Shown: piece by piece, positions 1 through 11,429 of the stretch
Layout of the letters: every line of letters starts with the position of its first letter
How positions within the stretch are numbered: position 1 is the first letter of the stretch
Assembly (NCBI RefSeq): GCF_019578655.1
Contig: NC_063265.1
Coordinates: 11,008,501-11,072,500 of the forward strand
DNA from: Ricinus communis
Lineage: Eukaryota; Streptophyta; Magnoliopsida; Malpighiales; Euphorbiaceae
Length of the DNA: 64,000 nt
Reading direction: 5' to 3'
The notes under the pieces: model-generated
What the model was told of the DNA's origin: nothing
Seen by the model: only the letters and a program-made list of their open reading frames with translations
Database searches by the model: none
Made by a program: the position numbers and the translations under genes

Positions 1-690
1 ATATTGTGGCGGCTCTGATCATGAGAGGTGGCTATGGATCCAAATCTGCATTAAAGAATAATAAAGAGGATATGGCCAAACTTCTTTTCATATAAATTTA
101 TATCAATTTTGCTTTTGATTTCGTTTTTGAGCTTGCACTTGCTGTGCATGGATATAATTTTCACTTTCACTGGGTATGAGCTTGAAAACTTTGTACATTA
201 TTTTATTGTAGAACTAGCAACAAATAAATTTCTTTTCATATTCATTTAGTTGAATATGTAATAAGGTATACATGTGCAAATATTTCCCGATAAACATCTT
301 GCCAGGGCCGCCTCAACCATACAAGGGCCCCTGGGCCGAGAAAAGAATAATGGACTGCAACATTTTTTTTAATAGTTAAAAAAGAAAATTAAGCATTTTG
401 GTGCAAGAAAAATTTGGATTTTTTATTACTTAAAGAAAAACAAAATTTTACTCCTTTGTAGTAGGTTTTGGGGCTTGAATCTTTTAATAGTTATTAGGCC
501 TAAGTTATTTTCTTTTACAGTTGAAGGGAGAAAAACTCAAACTGCCCTTTTCAGGCCCAATTTTTATTTATTTAATAATTAAAACAATTAAGACCTTTGC
601 TTAAATAAATTTAGTAGCTGAATTAGTTAAAAAAACTTTATGGAAACGAATTTGGAAATTGATTGACCCTCAGCACGTAGGTTTCGTTTG
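1..690. other. Intergenic, no gene seen
   Basis: This AT-rich stretch has no convincing coding region. From about 303 to 350 it has an unusually GC-rich patch rich in GGCC and GGGCC, listed separately as a possible transposon end. The rest is homopolymer-rich sequence without a recognisable motif. Confidence 0.5.
303..350 (+). mobile_element. Possible hAT-like transposon terminus (fragment)
   Basis: The patch starts CAGGGCCGCCTC and goes on to a GGGCCCCTGGGCC run. Many degenerate plant hAT-type elements start with CAGGGCCGGCCC and then a GGGGCCCTGGGC-like block. I could not find a matching inverted end or an 8-bp target duplication to the right, so this may be one broken end or chance. The similarity is from memory of such ends, not from a search. 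Confidence 0.25.
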
Positions 691-779
691 GGTTGAAGTG
701 TTTGCTATTGTCGTTTATTGGACTTGAAAATGGGATCGTTGCTTCTTCTATTTTTCCGGAAGTATATATTAAGCAGGTT

Positions 780-1240
780 TCTAAAGTTATGAAATTTGAT
801 AGGCAGGTTCGATTGGTGAATTGGAGCCCGCCTAACGCTGGCTATATACACGGATGCCAGTTGTGGAGGAAGTTCGGATATTACAGGGGATGGTGGTGTC
901 CGATGGGTTTGTGGGTTCATGATGAGCGTGGGAAATCGTCAGGCTACTGGTGCTGAGCTTTGGGCTCCCTTGCAGGTGCTTTCTTATGCGTGGAAAGAAG
1001 GGTATTCGTCATTTGGTTGATGAGACAGATTATTTGCTTGCTTGTTGTCGAGTGGGTTAATCAGAAAGTGAGGTTTAATAGCTGGCTTGATAATATGGTT
1101 GTCACGCGTTGCATCAGGATTAGGATTAGGATGTCAAAATTGGTTTATACGATTCAAGTGGCGGACTGGCTAACCAACTTGGTATCCATGAGCTTGAGGA
1201 GGAGGCTCCCGTGGAGCTCAGAATGATGCTGTTGGATTGC
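780..1240 (+). pseudogene. Decayed RNase H domain of a LINE-type retroelement
   Basis: Fragments in shifting frames recall the plant RVT_3/RNase H-like domain found at the end of many non-LTR elements. First comes VNWSPPNAGY, like the VxWxPPxxGW lead of that domain. Next is a block near 945-1000 reading GAELWAPLQVLSYAWKEG when the frame is shifted, matching the conserved AELWA...GL.LAW segment. Last is VADWLTNL near 1155-1180, matching the VADxLAxL tail. At least two frameshifts and internal stops break it, so it is a relic. No reverse transcriptase remnant is seen upstream within the window. Confidence 0.5.
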
Positions 1241-1281
1241 CTCCCCTTCTAGCTTTTCTTTCTTTTGAATGGAAAATACTT

Positions 1282-1518
1282 TCATTTAACTGGCGACTCA
1301 GCCTCCAAAATCGAACATAAAAACAAAGGGGGAGAAGACTCCCAAATACTAAGATCAGACGAAGAACCAATTGCTGTAGCTAGAGTATGAGCAACTTGAT
1401 TCACATACCTTTTAACATAAGCACAAGCAACATTTGTGAGAGAGAAGATAATAGAACGAGAGTCTTCAATGACTAAACCAAAAGGAGAACTGATGACCTC
1501 TGTCGAGTTAACAGTCAC
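1282..1518 (-). pseudogene. C-terminal RNase H-like fragment of a LINE-type element, opposite strand
   Basis: An open stretch of 78 codons contains FGLVIEDSRSI, VKRYVNQVAHTLATA and a WESSPPLFL tail. These match in order the end of the plant RVT_3 domain (..E.D......., V.R..N.vAH.LA..., ..W....P.....). The N-terminal half of the domain is missing. It lies tail-to-tail, about 40 bp away, with the RNase H relic on the plus strand. That suggests two independent insertions or an inverted rearrangement. It is unlikely to be a functional gene. Confidence 0.5.
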
Positions 1519-1519
1519 G

Positions 1520-2865
1520 GATTCCCATAGGCCCCATTCTATTTAGAAAAAAAGAAAAGAAAATTCAAATGAAGAAGGCAAATTTGTCTGGTTTCTTTCG
1601 TAGATGATTTGTGTTACTGGACAATTTGTATAGCCATCTCCAAGCTGCATTCTGATTAGCCCATATCCTCTTAGCCAAGTAGTACAAGAAAGGTTTTCAT
1701 CAATATTTTCATGTATTACACTGAAATAATTATAAAATTTAAAATATGTATAAATTCTCATTTTTTAAGACTAAAATAATTGAGCATATATATTGAATTG
1801 GTTGTAATATATTGAAAGTAATCAAGTAATTAAGAGAAGATTTAACAGAAAAAATAGGATTCTTTACACAAATACTTCTTTTTACAACAATAATAACATT
1901 TTTACTTTTAAAAAATTCAGCTTACAAAAATACTCTCTTTTAAGCATAAAATTCGCAGAAATACGTTCAAGTTTTTTCTTTTTTCTTTTTTCTTTTTGAT
2001 GCCTTTATTTCTCTACTCTTTGCTTTTGTTTTTTTTGAAAATTTTGAATTTATTAAATTTGCTCATTAGATATATGTGATTTACCAAGCCATATTATTCT
2101 TCTTCTTTATATGTGATTTTTGCGTTGAACTCCACTGTTACTTTTACTTTACCAAGCCATATTATTGTCCATCAAGAGCCATGCACGCTTGACCATATTT
2201 TACATTTTCAAGCAGCATTCAATATATATAGTTGATCTTAATAATATGTACAATTGATAGACCCATGCTAATATGCAACATACACATGTTTAATCATTTA
2301 TCTTAGTAATATATACATATTCTAATCATTCTTTTTAGCAATTAACATCAATTCTTATTTTTATAAATTAGTAAAATATATATGTTATGAGTTATAATAT
2401 CAAGGGAGCTTTTAGATTAATTGTGCTTATGCTAGTAAAATTAGACTTTTATTAATTATTTTCAAAGAAAATTATCGCTAAAGGATTTCATTTTTTAATA
2501 TTATTATCTAACGGTGCATAATTATGTATAACAACAGTCTTTTGATTTATTATGGCAATGTTGAACAAGTCTTTTATACTCACATTTTTTTACTACGTGT
2601 TTTTTTTTTAAATTAATTTCTCTTTCTTTTTCCATAAAGAATTTCAATCAATTTGTCAATGCAACCTATTATTATTTTTTTAATTTTATCACATATATAT
2701 ATATATTAAAAAAATATAGAATATTTAAGGTTACTTTTGTGGATGTATATATATCGAATATAGTTGGGTTTTATTGCAATAATATGAATTTCTATTATAT
2801 TTAAATATGATTTTTAAGGAATCTTTAATAATTTAATAATTTTAGAATGTTAAATATTTCGAGGT
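1520..2865. other. Intergenic, AT-rich, nothing recognised
   Basis: This stretch is AT-rich with poly-T and short TA runs (for example near 2694-2706). No coding region, RNA gene or clear repeat boundary was recognised. Confidence 0.5.
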
Positions 2866-2869
2866 TCAT

Positions 2870-4225
2870 ACCAAACATAAAAAGATCCGTACCGTATTGT
2901 ATTAATTTTTACGGTTAAATATAGTTCGATTCGGTGCTATTTTCGGTTCTAAAAAATTTTAAAAAATACATCTTTAATCTCATCTTTAATCAAATACATT
3001 TAGAGAAAATATGATTACCAACCTAAAGAAAGTAGCATGAAAATCTGAATTAAAATTGCAATCACATTCTTAACAACTTGTTTTGCAATTTAGTCATTTG
3101 CAAGTATAACAATTCATTCAATGTTTAAATACAAATCATTAAAATATATGTTACTGGAAGCGTAACAATATTTTGCAGATGGCAATCATTAGAATAAAAT
3201 ATTTTTCACAGTTGCAGCCAACAATCTACCCATCAAAAATAAAAATAAAAAAGTAAAAAAGAAAAGAAAAATATCAGGGACTGAACAACGACGGCACAGT
3301 TATGGGAAGAGAGAGCGCTAAAGAGGAAGACATCTACGCGAGCCAATTCTTGCTTTTGTATTTTTGCGAGCCAATTATGCGTGGCACTAAAGAGAAAGAC
3401 GTCTAGATGAGCCAATTTCTTCTTTCTTCCTTTTGATTTTTTGTCTAGAAATTTGCCTTAGGGATTTTGTCTTTCTGAATTAAAAATTGAAAGGTGCAGC
3501 GGTGTGTTCTAAAGAGGAAGACGTCTACACGAGCGAATTTCTTGTTTCTTCCTTTTGATTTTCTATCCAGAAATTTGCCTTAGGGATTTTGTCTTTCTGA
3601 ATTGTAAAATGGGAGGTGCGGTAGTGTATACTAAAAAAGAAGACGGTGTGTTCAAATTGTTAGGTGTATGCTTATAGTATGTGGTAAGAAAAGGTATTAG
3701 GATTAAGTTAATAAATAGTAAATTATAAATTTAGTGTTAGAGTATGTATATTAGTATCAGTATACTATATGATATATTAATATATACCTTATATTTTTTT
3801 TATAGAGTATAAAGTACATTATAATATTATAATTATTTTAAATATGTAGTATTTTTTTATTTCGATAATAATTGCTTGAATTATATAAAATGATAAATAT
3901 AAAATAATTTTTTATATATTATAAAGTATTTTATAATATTATAGTTATTTTTAATAGGTATTATTTATATAATATAAATAATTATTAATAAATATATGTA
4001 AAAAATTCGGTTCTACGGTTTGGTCCGGTTCAGTACAAGACGGATCAGTTCTGGTACGGTTATGGTATGGTTTTTACTAAAGAACAGTATCATACCGTAA
4101 TAGAAAAAAAAAATTCGGATCAGTTCAATTCGATTATAAAAAATTTCGGTTATTTCAGTTCTTGAATTTTTTGGTACGGTTATTCAGTTCGGGCGAAAAT
4201 CACCGAGATCCATGCTCAGCTCTAG
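2870..4225. mobile_element. Presumed non-autonomous transposon with ACCG/CGGT-rich ends
   Basis: Both flanks carry the CGGTTCGGT-type vocabulary common in subterminal regions of degenerate plant DNA transposons: 2885-2960 (CCGTACCG, TTCGATTCGGTG, TTCGGTTCT) and 4005-4200 (TTCGGTTC, GGTCCGGTTC, GGTACGGTTATGG). The right edge ends near CATGCTCAGCTCTAG, which read in reverse resembles the TAGAGCTGAGCAT start of such elements. No transposase coding is visible. Exact termini and target duplication were not found, so the limits are estimates. Confidence 0.4.
3318..3640 (+). repeat. 122-bp tandem repeat with a shorter fourth unit
   Basis: A block beginning CTAAAGAGGAAGACGTCTAC starts at 3387 and 3509, and its leading part starts again at 3631, giving an exact 122-bp period. 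A shorter unit of 69 bp starts at 3318. Each full unit holds the GACGTCTA core, a CTTCCTTTTGATTTT segment and a TTTGCCTTAGGGATTTTG segment. The array lies inside the presumed transposon, so it is probably an internal amplification of that element. Confidence 0.75.
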
Positions 4226-6879
4226 TTTAAACATGCTAATTTATTTTTCATTAATTATATTTGAGCTATTATATTTTTTATAATTATTTTAATTTAATGT
4301 ATTTTATTTTATTTTTATTTTTATTTATGTAGTGATCATATTACGGAAAAATACTTTAATGCCTGCACAATTATCAAAAAAAACCTTACCAGCCTCACCA
4401 TACTAAAATAGCCAATAAAAGATTATGCAAAATTTTTATTAGATGACACAATCGAATCAATGGATTTTGAACGAAGCATCAACTGTTTAAAATTGCTATT
4501 AATTTATAAATATCAAGGTCTGATCTACCAAATGACTAGTTTTAATATTTTAGTATTAATTAGACTAAGATTGAATCATATTAACATGCTTTATTCTACA
4601 CTCATTCACTTAATTCCTTCATTAATTAATTATTTAAATTCTAATATTATAAATGTCTTATTTAAAAATACTAATTAAAAATTCTCTTCAAACTAAATTA
4701 ATATCCTTATTGTTGTTTATAAGAAAAGAGAGCAAATAACTTTTAAGTCAAAAATAAATATAGAGTATTGAGATTTATTTTAATTTTATAAAATAATATT
4801 TTATTAAGGGATATTAAAATACTTTCTTAGGACAAAGATCTCTCCATTTGTTGCTTTTAGAGCATGCATAATTGTTAATAGACAGAACACGTGAACTCTT
4901 ATTAGCTTCTTTTTCTATTTATTTTTGAAATTCAAAAATTATTTGCTCTCTTTTTTTATAAATAAAAATAGAAAAATAAGTCAAGAAAGTAAAATATAAG
5001 AAAGTAAAAACATATTTATATTTGAATATTTTAGATATTTTGTAATGATTTAAAGAAACATCTTTATAGATTGTAGTTCATGAATTTAATTAAAAAATTT
5101 AATTAATATATTTATCAATATTATGATTTGTTCAATAAAATATAACCTAATATTGACTAATTGTAACTAACCATGATAATGCATTATGGAAAAGTAAGTT
5201 CTCCCTAGGAAAAAAATGAAAGTAAAATTATAAAGGAAAAAGAATGAATGTAGAAATGTAAATTTCTGAAAAAAATAACACTATTATAAATAAGGCATCC
5301 ATCATCCGATGTCATCCCAATCCATTAAAAAATTAAATTTCTGACTTCCAAGATAACACTTGCCACCCAATAACATGATTGTAAAACTACAAAGTTGAAG
5401 AAATAAAATTCAAAATTATGAAATATAACATTTACATTGTATAGAATGTATTACAGTAGGAATAAGAGCAAGAACTCAATCTTTTATATATAATCTAAGG
5501 GGATAGGCGAAGGCATATATAACCCACAAAACACCCACTTTAGAATGATGACATTTGAAAGAGTTTTGGTTTGTTTGATTGAAAGAAGGAAGGGAACAAT
5601 GGATGTTGTAAGTAAATCAAAGACCACATCATTGCACCTTGGAAATGTTTAGAATTGGTCTGCGCATGATTCACTGCAGGAGAAAAGAAACACATTCTTT
5701 TTGGCTCAGTGGATGTACTCATTATTATTATGATCTATATATATATATATAACCATGGAACTGCTTTCATTTAATCGTTTAAGTGCTCTCTTGGAGCTGT
5801 GAATGTGATGATGAGAGTACTATAATTTTTAGTGCTTTCTTCTGGTTTTGGCTATCATAAGACAACTTTGCTTAGTGCTTTTTTCTGTGTGTGTGTGTGG
5901 TGTTTTTTTAAAGGATTTCGACAAAGTGAAAAAGAAAGTAATAATTGACTAGTAGTTATTTATCTCCTCAATATTATTAGTTTTTCATAAATGTACAAAA
6001 TGTTGTTAAAAATCTCATAACATACATATAGTTATTAATTATAAGATCAGTATAAAATAATAATAATTATTATAATTATATGCTTTATCTATATATACAA
6101 TACTTTTTAAAAAACTTATAAATACAATAATATGTACTTCGGTTATTATTATTATTATTATTATTTTCTAAGATGAATAATAATTAGTTAAAATGAATCA
6201 AATATATTTCTAAAAGAATAACAGATAGAGAGAGCACATGGCGGCACCTAAAAAATGAGGAAGAACATATTAGGACAAATAATAGAATAGATTTAAAAAA
6301 AATATAGTCCGTTATTTATTTATTTTTATTTTAAGTTTTTTTATAAGCTGTTGAATATTATTAATTAATAGAGAAAAAGGTGAAGAATTTGAAGGTAGCT
6401 AGTCAGCACATGGAGCAAGTCGTTGATCAGCAGGTATATAGTTCCAGTGTTCATTTGTTTTTTGTTTTTCTTAATATCATGATCATATATATATGCTTAC
6501 TAAAGAAGGGAAGATTGCATCAGGGAAGGTAATGACAACAAAGAATCTTTGAAAATAAGGAAACAAATCCTATAGAAATCCCTGGTTTTATGTTGCAGAT
6601 CAAGAAATATATATAAATAAATATAATTCTTACTCCAAAAGGAAAGAGTGTACAAAATGACATTTTAATTTCATGAAGCCGTAGTTTTAAGAGGAGAAAG
6701 ACAATTTTCACAGATCCCTAGCTTTATGTTGGAGATCTTCACACATGCATCGCTCTAACAAATTCCTGCATTTCCCAACCAAAAGATCAAATACAGATAT
6801 CTATTGCCAAAAGTTGTTCATTCAATAAATAAAATTAGTAATGAACCTAATGAATATTTATGTATACAGTAATGAATCT
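4226..6879. other. Intergenic, AT-rich, no gene
   Basis: The sequence is low-complexity and AT-dominated with several short SSRs: a TA run near 5741-5751, GTGTGT near 5890, and an ATT run near 6144-6165. Short ORFs here lack codon structure or family similarity. No RNA gene was recognised. Confidence 0.5.
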
Positions 6880-6889
6880 CTATATATAT

Positions 6890-7270
6890 ATAATTTAATG
6901 AATTTCATCAAATTTTTAACATATGAAAATAACATATTTATTATTTATACGCTATAATAAATAGGTTTATTATTTTCAAACTGCAGGTTCATCAAATTAT
7001 CGCTTGAGGTTCATTATTCATAGGTTATAACAAACAAGTTCATTATCTTCTAAATGCAGGTTCATCAGATTATCACTTGAGGTTCATTATTCGTAGGTTG
7101 AAATAATATATTCATTATTGATAGGTTACAATAAACAGGTTCATTATCTTTAAATTGCAGGTTCATCAAATATTTTATATATATCAAAACAACATATTCA
7201 TTATTTATATGTTACAATTAACAGGTTCATTACCTTTAAGTTGCAAGTTCATCAAAGTATCATTTGATGT
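6890..7270 (+). repeat. Degenerate tandem array around GCAGGTTCATCA
   Basis: The motif GCAGGTTCATCA (last copy GCAAGTTCATCA) recurs at 6983, 7056, 7157 and 7243. Between copies, the phrases AGGTTCATTATT and TAGGTTATAA/ACAAACAGGTTCATTATC repeat in the same order. Spacing is uneven (73, 101, 86 bp) and copies have diverged. This is an old array rather than a recent expansion. No reading frame is maintained across it. Confidence 0.65.
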
Positions 7271-8922
7271 TTATCAAATGTTTTATACATGTTAAAATAT
7301 AAGAATCACTCAAAAGATTTTTCAACGTATGAATTGATTTTCATCAAATAGATTATAAAGAGCCATACCTATAAAGAATAAAAAATAAAAAATAAACATG
7401 CATCAGATGTTTATAAAAGTGTAATTTTTATATGACATAAACTATAGCATTATTTATGGATGTAGTGTAATTATGGTTTATGTCATTTCATATAAATATG
7501 ACTATTCTTACAAAATAACAATATTTACAAAAGTTCTAAACCTAAAATCAGTGAAATGAAAAGCAAAACAACGAGAAAACGAATTAAAAGTTATAGTAGA
7601 AGAGTTTACATAAAAAAAAGAATGAAAAAAGTGGGTAAGAAAAGTTTTACTTACAGTAGAGTAAAAGACTATCAACAATGTCTAGTGGGTATAAAATAAA
7701 TAAAGATGAAAAATAAAATCGAAATTATTTAAAAAGGTAAGAAAAGTTTAGAGCTTTTGGAAGTTTTTAATTTAAACAATATGGAAATATAAGAAGAAGA
7801 GTCTGTTGGTTTTGCAAGAGATTATGGAAAGAAGTTGATTATGTTTTTTTTATTTTAAATGGATTTTTACAGCAACAAAGAATCGTGGCCTCAGCTTCCG
7901 ATTATTTAGTTTTTTAGTTGGCCGTTTAAATTAGGAATTGAGGTCGTGTTTTATTTATTTAAAAATAAATAAAAAATCTTAATAAGTAAAAATATTGTAT
8001 ACTATTAATTAATAATTAAATACTATATATAATTAATTAATTTAATATTTAATTATATTAATAATTATTAAAATTAAAAATAATATTAATTTATATAAAT
8101 ATAATACTATATACTCGCGTTACATCAGAAATACTCATAACAATAGTGCAGGTATATAATACTATAATCTCGATGGCAGGTGATTATTTTCCACTGTAAG
8201 GAAGGACAAATAAAAACACCCGCTGCCCCTTTGAAATGTAACCTTTCCTTCAATTATTAAATAAATAAATAAATAAAAAACATATTCTGGTGTAATTCTA
8301 AAGCTCTCTCTGTAATGAGTTGGTGCGTGTGTGGAAAAGACAGGACAAGATTAAAAAAAAAAAAAAGATAATAGATTCCATATGAATGAATGCTCCCAAC
8401 AGCAAGCACATGGCCTTGCTCCAACCTTATCACTTTATTCATGGACCTTATTCGCTGCTTTCTCAACCAATCACATAAAAGATATTAAACACCACAATTT
8501 TTTTAATATTTTCTTTTTCATTCACATGTTGCATGGAATCCTATCTTAGATTTACATCAGTATTATAAAAATGGCATTATGCCCATTAGCCCATCACAGA
8601 AATTAAAAGAAAACACTCATGACAACTAACAAAAAAGTCATTATTTAAGCAACCCATTTGACAATGATTTTAAGAAGACTAAAACGAAAAGTTTACATAT
8701 AATATAACAAGTCTTATGAACATCTCCTATGATATTATTACTTGATGTCTCTAATAAATCTCCGCATATATTTTTCATATATTTATCTGAAAAAAGAAAC
8801 CAAACCCAAAAAGAAAAAAATGGTACATTGACATCCAAACTCCCTGCTCAATTCCTCTCTTTTGAGCCGGTCTGTTTACGTTTGATCTTGAGATTGGAAT
8901 TGACTCATTTTCAGATTCTCCT
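7271..8922. other. Intergenic downstream of the IAA16-like gene
   Basis: AT-rich DNA with an ATAAATAA run near 8259-8276. The segment just below 8923 must contain the 3' untranslated region of the minus-strand Aux/IAA gene. I see no unambiguous AATAAA-type signal. No other gene is recognised. Confidence 0.45.
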
Positions 8923-11067
8923 TTAACTTCTGTTTTTGCACTTCTCAACAGCTCTTGGGGCTGCAGAAATCATATATAAAAGAAAAACTCACATCAGCAT
9001 GATTTTAATTTGCATATTTAGAATTTAAAATAACAAAAATTTACCCATGATACTGACCAAGTCCAATTGCTTCAGATCCTTTCATTATCCTTAACCGTTT
9101 GCATGAGTTGACGAACATTCTGCAAAATTAAGATTGATGGTTAATTAGTAACTGATCATTGGTTAAATTTTTAGATTAACAATTAATGGAGAATACGGAA
9201 AGAGCAAAAGAAAAGGTGCTTACTCCCATGGCACATCTCCTACAAGCATCCAGTCTCCATCCTTATCTTCATAAGTTGGGACATATTCAGAACCATTCAA
9301 AAGATCTATCAACTTGCTCTCATTCATGAAATCTTTCATTCCTTGTGATCCGCAATTTCCTACGAAAAGAAAAATATTAAATGAAAATCCACTTTCATAA
9401 GATCAACTGTGCAATTAAGTAGTATTTAATTAACAAGTCCGAGACAACATTATATTACCAATGGTAAAGGAGCTGAACATTTTGCCTAGGGCATCAGAAA
9501 GTTCTTGGTAGCTCTTGTATAGTTTTAAGTCCACTTTTCTTAGATATGGTGCACCGTCCATGCTGACCTTCACGAAAGCTGCACTGGTGCTGCCGGAGGT
9601 GGCGGCGGCGGCGGCAGGGGCGGATGTAGCAGTACCCTTTTCACCCTCATCTGTGCTGTTTTTCTGGACAGCCATAACATTTTTCCGGAACGAACGAATT
9701 GGTGGCCAACCCACAACTTGTGCCCTAAAATTATTTAATTTTTTTCAAAATTAATTAGTTAACTAATGCATGCAGATAATTAACATTCTTAAATCTGACA
9801 TGTCTTGATAAAAATCTAAACCCTTGAATTCTTATTTTCGTTTATTTTATATGTAAAAAAGAAGAAATTGATTATTTTTTCTTTTCTTATGGGCTGCACA
9901 TGCATATGTATCTTATGGTCCCCTATACAAAAGAAAATGTAAAAGCAGTGTAGGGCAAAGGAGGGCTAAAAGTTTTCTAATATGGTCAAATCATACGACT
10001 GAATGATTTTAATTCACATGTACAATGTTTGGTTGCGTGCTTAGTTCTGGCCTATATTTTCTTTTCTCTTTTCCTTTATCCGTATTTGTTTGGTTGTCTG
10101 GCTGTCGATAAAAGCAAAGATTCTTTATGTAACAGGTTGTAACGATGGACGGGGACGAGGTTTAGACGGATGCTAAAAGACTTTTAGTGACTATTTACAG
10201 AGTTTTTAGCGGGGATTATTCCCTGCTCTAAAGATTAGTTTTCTTGTTTTCTTCTTTTCCTCTGCTCCCAGACGACCAAACCAAAGCCATTAAACTAAAA
10301 TCCAGATTTCAAGGATTAATTCCTTGCACATCCCTTAACACCATTATGCTAAGAGAAAGATTTAATTAATTAACTATAAGAAGGAGACAGAATTAAGATT
10401 TGTGCAAAATGATGTTAAAGAAAACAACAGCAATTGACTGACTTAATTATTGAATTCTATAATTAATTAAGTTCTTTCTCGCATGATTTTACTAGTTACC
10501 CTTGCTACCCTATTTCTCGAGTAATTATACAGTGAAGCTATTATACAAATCAATTATGAGATAAGCCTAAAATGTATAATCTTCACAAATTGCCATGTCA
10601 AGCGTACGCTTTATAATTTTCTTGAACACATTGAGGAGCACGCAGTAAAGGCAAAACTAGTTTACAACATAAACAATTGAATAAGAGCAAAACAGCATAA
10701 GAAAATCGAAAGCAAGAACAAAAGAAAAAGACAGCAAATATATTCAAAAAAGCAGAAACATAAAGCTTTAAGAAAGGGAAGGAACAACTTACTTAGCTGG
10801 TGGCTTTGCTGGATCGTTAGAAGAAGAAGGAACAGTTGCTTTCTCCTTCATCGTTTCCTCTCCAACAATAACATCCTTCCCAGATGGTTCTTTAGTTGAA
10901 AGGTTGAGCTTCAAATCCACAGTCTCCGAGAACCCTCTCTTTCCATTAACTTTTGCAAATTCACTGTCGTTCACATTGCTACCTCCAGGTAACCCTAGTC
11001 GCAGCTCTGTTTCTTCAAAATTAATCATCATATATTTGTCAGGCTCTGCACTCGTTCCGCTACTCAT
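8923..11067 (-). CDS. Aux/IAA transcriptional co-repressor, IAA16/IAA7/IAA14 type
   Basis: Nuclear repressor of auxin signalling. It binds ARF transcription factors, recruits TOPLESS, and is degraded after TIR1/AFB binding. Five exons on the complement (11067-10793, 9724-9459, 9359-9224, 9119-9058, 8960-8923) join in frame to 258 residues. All four introns are GT-AG, and the first has a perfect GTAAGT donor. Visible in order: EAR motif LRLGL at residues 22-26 (domain I); degron VGWPP at 96-100 followed by IRSFRKN (domain II); and a C-terminal PB1 domain (III/IV) from about 142, with [17 protein letters not shown], whose basic face includes K144, and the acidic [16 protein letters not shown] segment. 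The end [12 protein letters not shown] is typical of the IAA7/14/16 clade. An Ala-rich stretch (about 127-133) separates degron and PB1. Known relatives are about 228-243 residues, so this is slightly long. The assignment is very sure; the exact Arabidopsis counterpart is inferred (IAA16, also by context). Confidence 0.95.
9725..10792 (-). other. Intron 1 of the IAA16-like gene
   Basis: Intron of 1,068 bp between the codons for domain I and domain II, with GTAAGT donor and TTTTAG acceptor. It splits the Lys codon just before AQVVGWPP. An intron at this same place is present in the plus-strand partner gene (donor after AA, acceptor before G), which supports common ancestry. Nothing else was recognised inside. 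Confidence 0.85.
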
Positions 11068-11261
11068 TTCAGACCAAATTTACGTGGAAAACTTTTCTCC
11101 CTTCTCTTCGCTCTATGAACACTACCCTTTTCTTAATCTCTTTTGCTATTTTTGTTAGCGAGATTTTTATGTTACATGCAGCAGAAGCAAGAAAAACTAT
11201 AGTATAAGAAGAGAGGAATGTAATGTGAGAAGAAGAAGGAAGGGAAAATTAGCTGTAGTAT

Positions 11262-11273
11262 GTGATAATATAA
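11262..11273 (-). promoter_or_regulatory. Probable TATA box of the IAA16-like gene
   Basis: On the complement the sequence reads TTATATTATCAC, about 200 bp upstream of the start codon at 11067. Transcription would then start near 11235, giving a leader of about 170 nt, a usual size for this family. Inferred from position and base content only. Confidence 0.5.
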
Positions 11274-11346
11274 GGAATTTTTTTGTGGGATTATGTTGCG
11301 GAATTGTAGACGGCGTAGATGGTGCCACATGGACGGTGCTGGTAGT

Positions 11347-11369
11347 CCGACAGTCCACGGTTTTGTCGG
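11347..11369 (-). promoter_or_regulatory. Paired high-affinity ARF-type sites (CCGACA n11 TGTCGG)
   Basis: CCGACA at 11347-11352 is the reverse complement of TGTCGG, and TGTCGG itself follows at 11364-11369. The two sites point outward with an 11-bp spacer. TGTCGG is the hexamer best bound by ARF DNA-binding domains in published work. The pair lies about 75-100 bp above the probable TATA box. A further TGGACA (reverse of TGTCCA) is at 11422-11427. Aux/IAA genes are often auxin-induced, so feedback control by ARFs is a reasonable inference. Confidence 0.5.
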
Positions 11370-11429
11370 GAAAGTGATGCCATGAATGACGTAATACTTA
11401 GAATGATTACGGAGAGGTTAGTGGACATG

